Translations under genes and position numbers: made by a program
From: Oncomelania hupensis
Lineage: Eukaryota; Mollusca; Gastropoda; Littorinimorpha; Pomatiopsidae
Reading direction: 5' to 3'
Length of the DNA: 64,000 nt
NCBI GenBank assembly: GCA_036898135.1
Contig: CM072527.1
Location: forward strand, 116,973 to 180,972
Part shown: piece after piece, positions 1 to 10,981 of the stretch
How the letters are laid out: each line of letters opens with the position of its first letter
Position numbering within the stretch: the first letter of the stretch is position 1
Notes under the pieces: model-generated
Told to the model about the DNA's origin: nothing
What the model saw: only the letters and a program-made list of their open reading frames with translations
The model's database searches: none

Positions 1-157
1 GGCTTGTTGTTTGATGTGTTTCCCCTCTACACTACACCATCTCCCTAGCCCCACCTATCTCCCTCCACACTCACACCCTGCCCTAGCCCTAAGTCTCCCT
101 TTGGACTTTAAACTTTGACGTTTAGTCTTGTTTTGTTACACGGATGGATAAATTCGT

Positions 158-170
158 ATAGGGTGAAACA
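158..170. repeat. Target-site duplication, left, of family A copy A1
   Basis: ATAGGGTGAAACA, identical to 743-755. The two copies fix both ends of the element exactly. Confidence 0.85.
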
Positions 171-742
171 TTACATTACATGATTATTGCTTTAGGTCCA
201 GCGGACTCTTCCGAGCCAAATCAGGACCGGACAACCCCTGATCCGCATAAAAGATCTGCTGAAACAACCCTAGTGGTAAAACTGAAAGCTCTCCACCAGC
301 CACTCACTTTACAATAAAGACATCCGACGCAGGGGACGCTGAGGCTGTACTCTAATTTATCGAACTCCCGTTTACAAAAACAAAATAGAATACAAACATC
401 ATTATAAATTATCAACAAAACACATACATATAAAATGCCTACATTGCTAAATAATAACATCATAGGAAGCCCTAGTGACCACCTGGCAGAAAGCGTCCAA
501 TTTTCCTAAGCTGATCCAACAGACCTCCTACACAAATAAGGAGTCTTGTCCCGGAGGAGTTTTCAAGAAAAGGGGTAGGTGACTGGTCAAGCGAAGAAGA
601 AGATAGTATAGCAGATTAATAGAACAGAGCAGGAATGAGAAAGAGCAAATGAAAAAGACAGCAACAGTGGGAATTTAAAGCACTAAATGTCCAGAAAGTG
701 GGGATACTATTTATACTGAAACCCCCGGCACCCCAACGGGGG
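171..742 (-). mobile_element. Family A retroposon, full-length copy A1
   Basis: A 572-bp non-coding element flanked by a perfect 13-bp duplication, ATAGGGTGAAACA, at 158-170 and 743-755. One end is CCCCCGTTGGGG, the other carries TTACA-type short repeats next to GCTTTAGGTCCAGCGGAC. Six other copies or fragments occur in this window (8652, 15046, 17330, 21615, 30226, 49385). A 13-bp target duplication points to LINE-style retrotransposition rather than a cut-and-paste transposon. A B-box-like GGGGGTTCGATAAA lies inside, but no clear tRNA head is seen, so the class is unresolved. Strand is given relative to the copy at 21615 and is arbitrary. Confidence 0.8.
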
Positions 743-755
743 ATAGGGTGAAACA

Positions 756-1150
756 AAAGACCCAGTTCCCAATATTCAAGTATTCATTCCGTGACTATCC
801 CAGTGCAGTGCTTGCAAACACATTCGGGGCATGCTGAGAACTATGGGGCGCCAGTTTGTAAATTACATTATTATTTCGTTATATCTATAGGACATGCCTT
901 TTATAACAATGCCACCCTCGCTCGCTCGAACGAAGATCTAGTTTGCATTTGCAGATCATATGTGACTCTGCATCCCTTCATTCTATAGACCCTAGCCGCA
1001 GCTCATATTTGTTCTGCTTTTGGCTATGCTTGTGGATTTGCTGTGATTGTGATGACTTGTTTGCAAAAAGTTAATTTTATGTATTTTTTTGTATTTTTTA
1101 TTTTTTTTCTCATTGTATAAGTTGTTTTATTTTTGTTTATTTCTTTTCAT
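756..1150. other. No feature recognised
   Basis: Mixed-composition sequence ending in a T-rich stretch. No coding domain, tRNA-like box or terminal repeat was seen. The T-rich 3' part may belong to the SINE-like tail that follows. Confidence 0.4.
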
Positions 1151-1206
1151 GTAAAGCGCTATGCGCTTGTCTAGAAAAAGACAAGTAATAGCGCTATATA
1201 AATGTC

Positions 1207-1281
<75 letters not shown>

Positions 1282-1306
1282 CATCATCATCATCATCATC
1301 ATCATC
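1151..1306 (+). mobile_element. SINE-like 3' end with (ATT)n(ATC)n tail
   Basis: GCGCTATATAAATGTCC is followed directly by (ATT)n from 1208 to 1280 and (ATC)n to 1306. This is the 3' end style of several SINEs here and of the LINE tail at 5331. The 5' head was not found. The microsatellite probably grew from the retroposon tail. Confidence 0.6.
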
Positions 1307-1687
1307 CCTTGATGGCCCGGAACAAACAGTAATAGCAGCTGGGCGGAAATGTTGTAATATTTGTGTGACGACACTACACCGTTCAATGACGTTATTCTTT
1401 TCGAAACACTAACAAATGTTTGTCCATCTTGCGCAATATGTGAGGAAAACAAAGCAGTTTTTAAAAGACAGTGTCGGGTGTCGGGTGTTGGGTATCGGGT
1501 GTATGTGTTAGTGGGTGATGGATGTTGGTGTTTAAAGGTGGGCGGGTGTGGGTAAATGTGGAGATGGTGGGTGGAATGGGCCGTGGGTTTTTGGAGGGAG
1601 TGGGTGCAGCAGAGGGTAGGCACAGTGGTCCATAGCGTTACACGGTGCATCATACTTACAGCAAAATAGCCTCCTTCACTCTATGGT
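1307..1687. other. No gene; short GT-rich repeats
   Basis: Contains degenerate repeats of a GGTGTCGGGT-like motif near 1469-1550. Nothing else recognised. Confidence 0.4.
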
Positions 1688-1792
1688 GGCATGACTTCAG
1701 CAAACAAATTCCCTACGCAGCCTGATCTTGAAATAAAGTGGCCGCGCCAGCGCCTTCAGAAGCTCTGTGCACTGGAAAGTGCTGTATAACTA
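1688..1792 (+). mobile_element. Short tRNA-SINE family, truncated copy
   Basis: Starts with GACTTCAGCAAAC and ends with a degenerate GCGCCTTCAGAAGCTCT and GTGCTGTATAAC. It matches the body of the more complete copy at 31910-32085 but lacks the tRNA-like head. Confidence 0.55.
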
Positions 1793-1878
1793 TATGTTAA
1801 GAACGATATAATACCATGTCGCGGATACGGTTGAGCCTGTCTGTTTTTGTGAACCTCTGGCGTTAGTCAAGAAAAACT

Positions 1879-2047
1879 CATGAATGCCACTTTTGAGGTT
1901 AATAATAGACGTGCTGTATGGGATTGTATAGATACTCATGAATGCCACTTTGAGGATAATAATAGACGCACTATATGGGATTGTATAGATACTCATGAAT
2001 GCCACTTTGAGGATAATAATAGACGTGCTGTATGGGATTGTATAGCT
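1879..2047. repeat. 57-58 bp tandem repeat, three units
   Basis: Three head-to-tail units beginning CATGAATGCCACTTT and containing AATAATAGACG and TATGGGATTGTATAG. The last two units are closest to each other. It has no coding meaning. Confidence 0.85.
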
Positions 2048-2124
2048 GTGTTTTGACGTCAAATGGAATGTAACAGTGCTGTAACTGAGTTTGTGTCGCA
2101 CGTTTAGCGATATTTTTTATGAGT

Positions 2125-2252
2125 CGGTGTGTGTGTTGTTTTGTGTGTGTGTGTGCGTGTGTGTGAGTGTGTGTGTGTGTGTGTGTGTTGGCGGTATGAC
2201 ATTATTAGCCACCACGGTCGTTATCATCAACGTTATCGTCATTATGTTCCTC

Positions 2253-2325
<73 letters not shown>

Positions 2326-2461
2326 CCATCATCATTCTTATCATCGAGAAACAAAATCAGCACAACCACAAGATCGTCTTCGTCCTCCTGTTTTTCTTCT
2401 TCTTCTTCTTCTTCTTCTTCTTCTTCTTCTTCTTCTTCTTCTTCTTCTTCTTCTTCTTCTC
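2125..2461. repeat. Compound microsatellite (GT)n, (CAT)n, (TTC)n
   Basis: (GT)n at about 2125-2188, (CAT)n at 2253-2331 and (TTC)n at 2393-2461, separated by short unique spacers. Open frames across it encode only homopolymers (poly-His, Leu, Glu, Asp, Arg) and were rejected as genes. Confidence 0.95.
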
Positions 2462-2853
2462 TCCCGCATTTGCTCCGGTTTTTTGCTTCGTCGTCTGCTT
2501 CTTCTCTTCTGACTACGTGTCCCCCTGCTTGGTCGACTCCTGTATAGTTTTCTTCCCCCTCCTTCACCTCCTCCTCCTTCTTCTTGGCTTCCCCGTTCTG
2601 TTCTTCTTCCTTTAATATTTTGATAGGAATTCACTTAAGGCAAACTATTACACCCACAAACCCCTTATGGCTTTGTTTTAATGTTGGCAATAAACCTTTC
2701 ATGTTCCAAGTTGACATGGCAAGTGTAGGCGGAAAAGAAATCGCTCGATACGCGTATCTGGACATTTGGCAAGGCGATAAGGGGCGCGAAGGCTCAGTGG
2801 TTAAAAACGACTGGCAAAAACAATTGGAGCATTGAATGTTAAGCGATAATACC
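2462..2853. other. No gene recognised
   Basis: A pyrimidine-rich stretch follows the (TTC)n block, then mixed sequence. At 2831-2847 lies ATTGAATGTTAAGCGAT, which recurs at 3170-3186. Confidence 0.4.
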
Positions 2854-3108
2854 GGTGTGATATCGTCAAAGTTCCTAGTATCCTATTTGGGTTGGAAGCG
2901 ACTGGGAGCATTCTGATTGGTCGACGCATTACAAAATTCGACGCATGCGCACAGTGCTATCGTTGTCTTAGCAAGGATTAGGGTTAGGGTTATGGGTTAG
3001 GTTACCACGCCTAAGAACATCGTGAAAAAGCCGGCCCGACTTGACCTGGCGCATGCGCAAAGGCGCCCGGCTAAAGTAAGACACCCGGAACTTTGACGAC
3101 GTGACACC
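2854..3108. mobile_element. Inverted-repeat (MITE-like) element enclosing telomere-like repeats
   Basis: 22-bp inverted repeats at 2854-2875 and 3087-3108 (GGTGT...CGTCAAAGTTCC; 19 of 22 positions match) bound a 255-bp segment. Inside are TTAGGGTTAGGG-type repeats at about 2978-3003 and two GCATGCGC motifs. No clean target duplication was found at these ends. A 17-bp direct repeat lies outside (2831 and 3170). The class is unknown. Confidence 0.45.
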
Positions 3109-3290
3109 AAAAAGGGATACACGTCACATGCATAGGCGCTCGCGTTTTCAGCTACAAGCACCTGTGATTGAATGTTAAGCGATTATATTGCAATCAGTGA
3201 TTCGACATTTCAAGCCGAAACGTTAATAAGACTCTGATGCACAGTCAAGAAGCGCCCCCCCCCCTCTTCCCCTTAAATAATCTGTGCACG

Positions 3291-3550
3291 CACACATTCT
3301 ACCGCACGGGCTTTAAAGATCCTGACGCTCATGTCCTAAACGGGGGAGTGCCAGTTATAGAAATACACCTACCCAGCACTAGGTCCTTCTTCCCCAAATT
3401 CCCGGTCGCCCAAGATTGTACTTAGTCGTCTGTGGAGCCAGACCATGTGCCAAAGGCAGCAAGTTTGCGCCTCTGGCGGCTTGAGTGATATCCTGTATCG
3501 GGCCAGCGCCTTGAGCAGCTCTTGATTTGAAAATAACCGCTATGAAAGAA
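3291..3550 (+). mobile_element. tRNA-derived SINE (family B), 5'-truncated
   Basis: Matches the body and 3' end of the full copy at 51395-51835: GACTTTAAAGATCCTGACGC-like start, CACTAGGTCCTTCT, GGCGGCTTGAG and GCGCCTTGAGCAGCTCTTGA. The tRNA-like head is absent. It is followed by an A-rich run. Confidence 0.7.
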
Positions 3551-4424
3551 AAAATAATAAATTTAAAAAAAAAAAAGACTTTTCATTGGGGTAGATAAAT
3601 GTCGAGGTTTTCCGAATCTTTCGTTGGTAGGTTTGAGCAGCCACAATCAGTACTTTGATTCCTTGCTACTATAACAGAAGAAGGTGTTAGGACTCTATTA
3701 TCAGAGCCAACTTCCGTGTCTTCTCCTTTGCTGAAAAACTGCTTCTGGGTGGTCTGAGGCGGTTACTGTTTTCCCCCTGTTTTTCTTTCGTAATAATGTG
3801 CAATTTTTGTGTAATTCGTTTACAGGTCGCACATTCCTTTTGCTCAAACACTGTGTAGTTCAGTACACTAACCACCCAACCGACAGGAGCACATAAGATG
3901 GCTTTGCTGAAACTTAGTGTTCTTTTCAGATCAAACTTGAATCAGGTTGAACAACGAACCCGGCGTCCTAGCTAGCACCTGAGCTTTTCAACCCCGACCA
4001 CTTCCACCCTCTCCCCAGTCACCCCTCCACCCCTTCACATACTCCGAGGACATGACACAATCAAACTTTTCTACCCAGTTTTACCACTTCCATCATTTCC
4101 CTATCCCTTGAGGACTCCGTGAGTAATTCATTGACCCGTCGCATCCCTGTGGCCACTCCTGAGCGGTTTACATTGTAGAAGCAAGTCGTACAATAGCAGC
4201 GTTCGAGTATTTTCGTAGAGTGATCTACACAACACAATCACCAGTCAACCATCGCTTTAATTAGTAAGGCTTCGGGTTCCGATCTACTGTCGCTTTAATT
4301 TAACCCCTTATGGCCCCGACGTGCATGAGACGGAGAAGTTGTTTAATCATGAAAAGCGTTGTAAAATGGATGGCCAAAGACCTAAAAAAACACTGTGTAT
4401 TTTATCAGCTTAGGCCTAACTATG
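3551..4424. other. No feature recognised
   Basis: About 870 bp of mixed sequence. No domain, terminal repeat or tRNA box was seen. Confidence 0.4.
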
Positions 4425-4805
4425 ACAAAGGTGTTTGCACAGCACAGATGACAAAGGTGTTTGCACAGCACAGGTGACAAAGGTGTTTGCGAAGCACAGG
4501 TGACAAAGGTGTTTGCACAGCACAGGTGACAAAGGTGTTTGCGAAGCACAGGTGACAAAGGTGTTTGCACAGCACAGGTGACAAAGGTGTGTGCACAGCA
4601 CAGGTGACAAAGGTGTTTGCACAGTACAGGTGACAAATGTGTTTGCACAGCACAGGTGACAAAGGTGTTTGCACAGCACAGGTGACAAAGGAGTTTTCAC
4701 AGCACAGGTGACAAAGGTGTTTGCACAGCACAGGTGACAAAGGTGTTTGCACAGCACAGGTGACAAAGGTGTTTGCACAGCACAGGTGACAAAGGTGTTT
4801 GCACC
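4425..4805. repeat. 26-bp minisatellite, about 14 units
   Basis: Head-to-tail units of TGACAAAGGTGTTTGCACAG plus CACAGG, with point variants such as GCGAAG for GCACAG. Minus-strand open frames (CHLCHLCCANTF-like) are by-products of the repeat. Confidence 0.95.
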
Positions 4806-5137
4806 TTGCAGGTAGGTAAGCTTAGTTGTCTTGTCTACAGTGATAGGACCGCAGTTTTCACGTCAGCATAGTGGATACATATAATCCTTGCATAGCGCAC
4901 CAGCAATGTAATTTTATGCTCATGGCGCGTATCGCCTTTAGCTGCAGTTAAGGGTCATAGTCTTTGAAAACTTTATAAGCTGCCTACGTACATCGTGCAA
5001 ACAAGTAGGGCGATGTCTACGAGCTGTACTGCCTTAAAGATTTGTTTTCAGCTGGGCTGCTGAAAACCTGTAGATTGTCTACTGAAACTTCTGGCTTCAC
5101 CGAATGACCTTTGGTTTTAGCAGACGTTAATAAAATA

Positions 5138-5140
<3 letters not shown>

Positions 5141-5198
<58 letters not shown>
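5141..5198. repeat. (CTA)n microsatellite
   Basis: About 19 units of CTA directly after TTAATAAAATATA, a common place for a tail-derived microsatellite. Confidence 0.95.
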
Positions 5199-5202
<4 letters not shown>

Positions 5203-5330
5203 GAGCAGCTAAATCTTAACTACTTCTGTTCCCAGAATGACAAAAGTACCTACGATGACATAAGATCAGGGAAATCAAGAATGAACCGCACGGACTTCAA
5301 GCGTAGCCAGACTCGACTAGATCTCGGTTC

Positions 5331-5930
5331 ATACATAATAATAATAATAACGGATTTTTATATAGCGGGTACTCCAGCCTATGACCAGACTCACCACGCT
5401 TTACATAGTCATAACATATAAATACGTGCACTCGATGAAACATTACTTTTGCTACAATACACCAAAAGACGGGACAGTAAAGGTACAGACTATTTACAAT
5501 TATGTACATAAATTAAAAAAAAAAGACAAAGATATACTATTTACAACTATGTACACAAATGACAAAAAAGACAGAAAATAGAATAGCAAAAACCTATTTA
5601 CAGCTATTTATATGCCCGGTTAGGCCCAGGAAGGAAAACAGTTAAATATTTACAGCCGTGTATACACTTACGGAACAGACATACTCACATAGACAAGAGA
5701 TGAGAGAATGGCAGCGGGATACAAATCAATCTGAATAATGCAGTTTGAAGAGGTGGGTTTTGAGGGCCTTTTTGAATGCTTGTGTTGATTGTATGTTGCG
5801 GATATGGGAGGGAAGGGAATTCCACTGCTTAGGTGCGGAGTAGGCGAATGCACGTTGGCCGTATGTCTTAGTGCTCTTTTTGGTCTTGTACCGTAAAACC
5901 TTATCCCTGGTCCCACAGTACGTGATTTTC
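5331..5930 (-). mobile_element. CR1/L2-type LINE, 3' end with (ATT)n tail
   Basis: On the minus strand the frame ending at 5726 encodes the conserved C-terminus of CR1/L2-like reverse transcriptases: TYGQRAFAYSAPKQWNSLP, then IRNIQSTQAFKKALKTHLF and a stop. This follows the family pattern G-RAF--AAP--WN-LP--IR...F---LKTHLF. About 370 bp of 3' UTR follow, ending CGCTATATAAAAATCCG and then (TTA)n at 5331-5350. The reverse transcriptase core is missing, so this is a 5'-truncated dead copy. A 24-bp tandem duplication (ACGTGATTTTCTCTATAAAA) sits at its 5' edge, 5920-5967. Confidence 0.8.
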
Positions 5931-5967
5931 TCTATAAAAGTACGTGATTTTCTCTATAAAAGATCAC

Positions 5968-7330
5968 TTGAGAATAGACAATAGCTTGCAGCAAAAGGAC
6001 GTTGACCGATCCTAAGGCTGATGTTGTTGCTATTTTGGGGTTTTATTGCACAAATAAGCCTCTACACTGCACGCTGCAATTTCAAAGCCTGTAATGTAAA
6101 GGTTGGTTTGGGACAAAGCTTAAAGGAGGCATAAAAGGAAACCGGAGGAAGAGGAGAATGTAAATGTAGGAGGACAAGAAGAAGAAGGAGAAGAAAAAGG
6201 ATGAAAAGGCGGAGGAAAAGAAGAAAAAGAGGAGTAGGACGACGAGGAGGAATAATAAGTGAAAAAAAGGAGGAGCAAGATGAGAATGAGTCCGCGATTG
6301 ATGGAAAGAAGAAGGAAAAAGAGGAGGACGATACAGGTGAAGAAGAAGAGGGCAAAGTTGAACTTTGACCTTTGACCTATTATGGAGGCGACATATGTTA
6401 CTCATAGGTCTGCGTGACCCTGCTATCAATCAGGGCCAAAGAGAAACAACGTTATTACTATAGCATCTTTTATTACATGCATGCTTCCTGCTTTTCCAGG
6501 GACACTGTGAAAATACTCAAAGTATAGAAGAGATAGAACGTTTACTATAGCATCTTTTCTGCCTGTTTATGCTTTTTGTATTCAGATAACACTGGGAAAA
6601 TACGTTGAGGGGTGGATAAAGAGAGGGGTCGGTTACTGGAGGTCTAAAGCTGTCACTCCTGGGCGTTGGTACCCTCTGTCCTGTGCCGGGCCTCATCGGT
6701 CGAACACATAAAGATTCGATCTTGGAGCCTGCCATAATATTGTCTGAGTCATTTAGGCTAGGTACCCCTTGTCAAAATCTTTTAATTTAAAAAAATAAAA
6801 AAAGCGATTTTGTTGAGATATAGAAACTTCAAAATCATGAACCCCCAGTCAGTACCGTCAGTCATTTCATTTATAGATTAACTGCCCCCAGACACGGTAG
6901 CGAAAAAAGAAAAAAAAATAAGAATACTAGATTTATTGTCTGATCGTCAGTGTTTGGAAGAAGGAAGAAATTACATCATCGCAAACACAAATCTAACGCG
7001 GAAAGGCAGAGCGGCAGGTCGAACTCGCTCGACAAAAAATAGGTAGGAGAAGCCATATCATAACAGGAAGGCCCAAGGGCCTGTAAAGGACCAACAGCGA
7101 GGCAACGGCAAAAGGCCTCTTCTTCGTCTTCTACGAGGTATGCTACCCCCGGACAGAGAGGCATGTAAAGCATATAAAAGCAGGTTAAAATTACAGGACC
7201 CACGGTAAAATTACTTACTTAATTATTAAGACCATATAATTGGCTAAGAGGTTATAGATGATTAAGATCGCACACAAAAGTTACAAAAACAGAAATGGAC
7301 AATCACAGCGACCGTTAGGTAGGGGTAACC
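5968..7330. other. No gene recognised; purine-rich stretch
   Basis: 6140-6355 is A/G-rich (GGAGGA, GAAGAA runs). TTACTATAGCATCTTTT occurs twice (about 6454 and 6541), about 87 bp apart. The rest shows no recognisable feature. Confidence 0.4.
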
Positions 7331-7334
7331 CAGT

Positions 7335-8046
7335 TAATAATAGGGGTCTTTCGGAACGGGTAAAAGTGAAAGTGATTGTGTGTTCGTTTCGTCCAACGAG
7401 AGGCACGCCGGGAGATTCTTACACCGCGTTACGAAACGAAACGAACGTGTTTCTGTGCGCTTTCGATTCCAGCACCTAGTTTCGTTGTGATTATTATGCC
7501 TACGTAAGGCTTCTTCTAACCAATCATGATTTGACACGAATGTAACGATTACGTTGAACTTTAAAGATGGTTTAGTGCTCTAACCTTGAAGATATTTTAC
7601 ATTCTAGCTTCGAGTTTCATTTTTGTCACATAAAACAGTTTTTGGACTGCTGATTGGTGATACAGAATAGATAGATTCTAGACAGCCATGACGGCATGAG
7701 TGTTTGGGCACTCTTTTCAGTAGCTCGTTTGAAAATACGTTTTAAGTCTGAGACCGAGTTTAGATCCCCATTATTCCTTCTAAAATGGTTGAGTAATGTA
7801 CCATATACAAATTCAAATCATTTTTGGACATTTTACAAACGATTTAATAACCAAAATGTACTCACTAACATTAGTTCGTGGAAATCAGGTTTTCCACGAA
7901 GTTTTATTCCTTGTGGTAGGCAGACTTCGTGACCTTTCACCACGGGAAGTTAAAGCGTCACATAAATAGCTGACGTCACAACAGTAAGTAGTCCCGATTC
8001 ACATTCACTTTCACTTTCACCCGCTTTCGAAAGATCCCTAATAGCC
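7335..8046. other. Segment bounded by about 43-bp imperfect inverted repeats
   Basis: AATAGGGGTCTTTCGGAAC and CGGGTAAAAGTGAAAGTG at 7336-7380 recur inverted at about 7998-8043. Most positions match by eye. The interior has no coding signal. It could be a MITE, but no target duplication was found. Confidence 0.4.
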
Positions 8047-8587
8047 AAGTCGCGTGTGGTGGAAACATATATAAATCACACGCGCAAGGCAAAGCCGAGT
8101 GATCTAATAATAAGACCCCAAATACAAGGTGTACTAAAAACCACCAATAAAACTAAGATATAATTATAATCTCATGCATACGGGTATACGTTAACTTCTG
8201 CTAAGCGCTTTTATGCCACTCGTGTTTGTCCTATTTCAAAGAGTAAGGACATTCTCTAAACACGTTTTGAGATGCTTTTATAGATTGGCCGAGCCGATAT
8301 GGATAATGTTTTGTTTGCAGATCGTTGTGGCAACAGCCCATCATTCCTTGTTTTCCTTGTGCTTGGTCAGCACAAAGCAGTGTCACGACACTGCCAACAA
8401 AATGAACCCTTTTGAAAATGTGTATGTTTCGGCTGCGTCGGTGAGTGTTTGAAAATGCAATTGAATGGCTTGCCATCTTGTTCTGCTGTGTGAGAAAGAA
8501 AACAAAATCCAAACTACCGAAGTCCTGTTGTTTGTTTGTTTTGGTTTTGGGTCAACAATAATATTATTACGTGTTGGTAGTAAAGTA
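8047..8587. other. No feature recognised
   Basis: Mixed sequence between the inverted-repeat segment and the (GTT)n block. No domain seen on either strand. Confidence 0.4.
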
Positions 8588-8588
8588 C

Positions 8589-8640
<52 letters not shown>

Positions 8641-8641
8641 C
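8588..8641. repeat. (GTT)n microsatellite
   Basis: About 18 units, immediately upstream of family A copy A2. Confidence 0.95.
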
Positions 8642-8651
8642 CTTCTTCTTA

Positions 8652-9112
8652 CCCCCGTGGGGGTGCCGGGGGTTTCAGTATAAATCGTATCCCCACTCTC
8701 TGGAAATTTAGTGCTTTCAATTCCCACTGTCGCTGTCTTTCTCCTTTGTTCTTTCTCATTCTTACTCTGCTCTATCAATCTACTATTTTATCTTCTTCTT
8801 CGCTAGACCAGTCACCTACCTTTTTTCTTGAAAACTCTTCCGAAACAAAACTCCTCATTTGTCTGTAAGGTCTGTTGGATCAGCTTGGAAATATTGGACG
8901 CTTTCTGCCTGGAGATCACGTACTGGGGCTTCCTATGATGTTATTATTTGGCAATTTAGGCATTTTATATGTATGTGTTTTGTTGATATTTTATAATGAT
9001 GTTTATGTTTATGTTTATATTCTATTTTGTTTTTGTAAACGGGGGTTCGATAAATTACAGTATAGCCTCAGCGTCCCCTGCGTGGGATGTCTTTATTGTA
9101 CAGTGACCGGCT
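8652..9112 (+). mobile_element. Family A retroposon, copy A2, truncated
   Basis: Begins CCCCCGTGGGGGTGCCGGGG and follows the family sequence (CAGTATAAATCGTATCCCC, TTGTAAACGGGGGTTCG) until CAGTGACCGG. There it is interrupted by (CTT)n at 9113. It lacks the GGTCCAGCGGAC end. Confidence 0.8.
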
Positions 9113-9178
9113 TCTTCTTCTTCTTCTTCTTCTTCTTCTTCTTCTTCTTCTTCTTCTTCTTCTTCTTCTTCTTCTTCT
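9113..9178. repeat. (CTT)n microsatellite
   Basis: About 22 units of CTT replacing the end of family A copy A2. Confidence 0.95.
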
Positions 9179-10194
9179 GTCAGTAATAATAATTATTTAA
9201 TAGGCCTGCCGTATTTTAAACCTCAGTTTCTAGGTAAGAGTATAGTGTAATGACTATCAGTTGAACAACTGTTGGAGAAAATCCCACCCCACCAACCCAC
9301 CAAACACAACCGACAATCTCAAACTCTAATCCTTAGAACGCAGGCCATGAATTATACACAAAGTTGGTGCGGGCTCTCTCTTGCAATATATCAGACTATC
9401 TATAACACGTTACGGCTCACATGCTCCTGCACCTTAATGTCCTCTCTGTAGGACGCGTCTATTTCAGTACAAGTTAGAATAGGGTTCCTGGATCTGGATA
9501 TATGGCGCAGTCCTAAATACATTGTTCTAGACAATTAACAGTTGTCCACGTTCAAAACGCTTTACAAACATTGGTTTTAATCCCAGACTTCGTGTTATCT
9601 CCGTCTATGTCCCATGTTGAGTCCCATTTGTTGCTTTTGTAGTTCCCAGATATTATCTGGAGCTACTTTGAAATAGTCGGGAATAAAAACGAGCTAAATG
9701 TCGGTCAGTGTGCTGGTCGGTCTGTCTGTCAATCGGTCCGCTGAACAGAATTTTTGACCCAGCTTCATTGAAACATTACCTAGGTTAGTGGACAGCCTCC
9801 CTACAACCATATTTACTCTACTTCAAAGTGTAAGATTGCTGACGGCAGTTCTTTGCTAAACAGGTTTTGCTCTCGTTTAAGGAATGGCCATTCTTTCCAC
9901 GTTCTCATCTTTTTTTCTTCTGTAGGTTAAAACCCAGACAGAACAGAACAGGCCCGCTAAAATTAGCAAGTTTGAAATTAGTTATTTTTTTCCTCCCTCT
10001 GTTAGAGAATATCTGTAAATACATTTGAATGGCTTACCATCTTTAGCAAAACAAGCCTCTATGAATCGCAATCCATGTAGACCCTCATGCCTATTGGCAT
10101 TGAGAAAACGTGCCTTCTTGTCACCACTTAGGGCTCAAGACAGCTATTTTGGGTGGTGCAAAGGAAAAGGGGAGATAACAAAATAAATTTTAAA
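9179..10194. other. No feature recognised
   Basis: About 1 kb of mixed sequence with no domain, terminal repeat or tRNA-like box found. Confidence 0.4.
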
Positions 10195-10272
10195 CAGCGT
10201 GAAGGGGTGACAGGTTCGGACTGCAGATTGTGTCAACAAGCTGTCGTGCTTACCACTATAGCTACCGCTGTG
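10195..10272 (-). mobile_element. tRNA-like SINE head, degenerate
   Basis: On the minus strand, GTAGCTATAGTGGTAAGC resembles a Pol III A box, and GTCCGAACCTGTC lies at B-box distance. There is no tRNA cloverleaf. A family B-like remnant (CCTTGAGCAGCTCTTAGAGC) follows at about 10435 on the other strand. Confidence 0.4.
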
Positions 10273-10631
10273 TGGATGGATGGATGAGAGTATTCATAGA
10301 CTCGCTGAGTCAGCGGCGATGCTTTTGGACTGCTTCATAGAAATCTTCTTAGGTGAGGCAATTTACTTCCTGTGTTTTGCGTAAACGGTTTGCCTCCCTG
10401 TTTGGTGCATGTTGGATGGATTCAATGGCCGTAACCTTGAGCAGCTCTTAGAGCAAGATAAATAGCTGTATCACAGTACTAAAATCTAAACGTTTTCCAA
10501 TTATTTTGATCCTCGTGCCTAATGTAGACTGTTACAGTTTGGTCTTCCCGCGAAACTCGTTTGTTAGTTTTCAGGAGTAAATCTTCCGTCCGTCTGTATG
10601 AGAAAGAGGTCTGTCGGTTTGTCTGTCTGGT

Positions 10632-10632
<1 letters not shown>

Positions 10633-10668
<36 letters not shown>

Positions 10669-10697
10669 TTCTCTCTCTCTCTTTCCCTCTCTCTCTC
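10633..10697. repeat. (CTGT)n/(CT)n microsatellite
   Basis: CTGT units grading into CT with interruptions. Confidence 0.9.
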
Positions 10698-10754
10698 CCC
10701 CATCCTGTTTTCATATTTACTGATGGATGATTGTTGATAGTGCACGAGCGCTCG

Positions 10755-10844
10755 CACCGAACTCTGTGTGTGCGTGTGTGTGTGTGTGTGCGTGTGCGTG
10801 TATATATATTTACACGCACACACACACACGCACACACAGTTCGG

Positions 10845-10846
<2 letters not shown>
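10755..10846. repeat. Long GT/CA inverted repeat (potential hairpin)
   Basis: CACCGAACT plus a GT-rich arm on the left is mirrored on the complementary strand by a CA-rich arm plus AGTTCGGTG on the right, with TATATATATTTA at the centre. The unique outer arms (CACCGAACT/AGTTCGGTG) show that this is a true inverted repeat and not just opposed dinucleotide tracts. Confidence 0.8.

Positions 10847-10981
<135 letters not shown>

Noticed and set aside
4382..4778. Cys/His-rich frames (CHLCHLCCANTF) resembling zinc fingers
   Set aside because: They are by-products of the 26-bp minisatellite and appear in overlapping frames.
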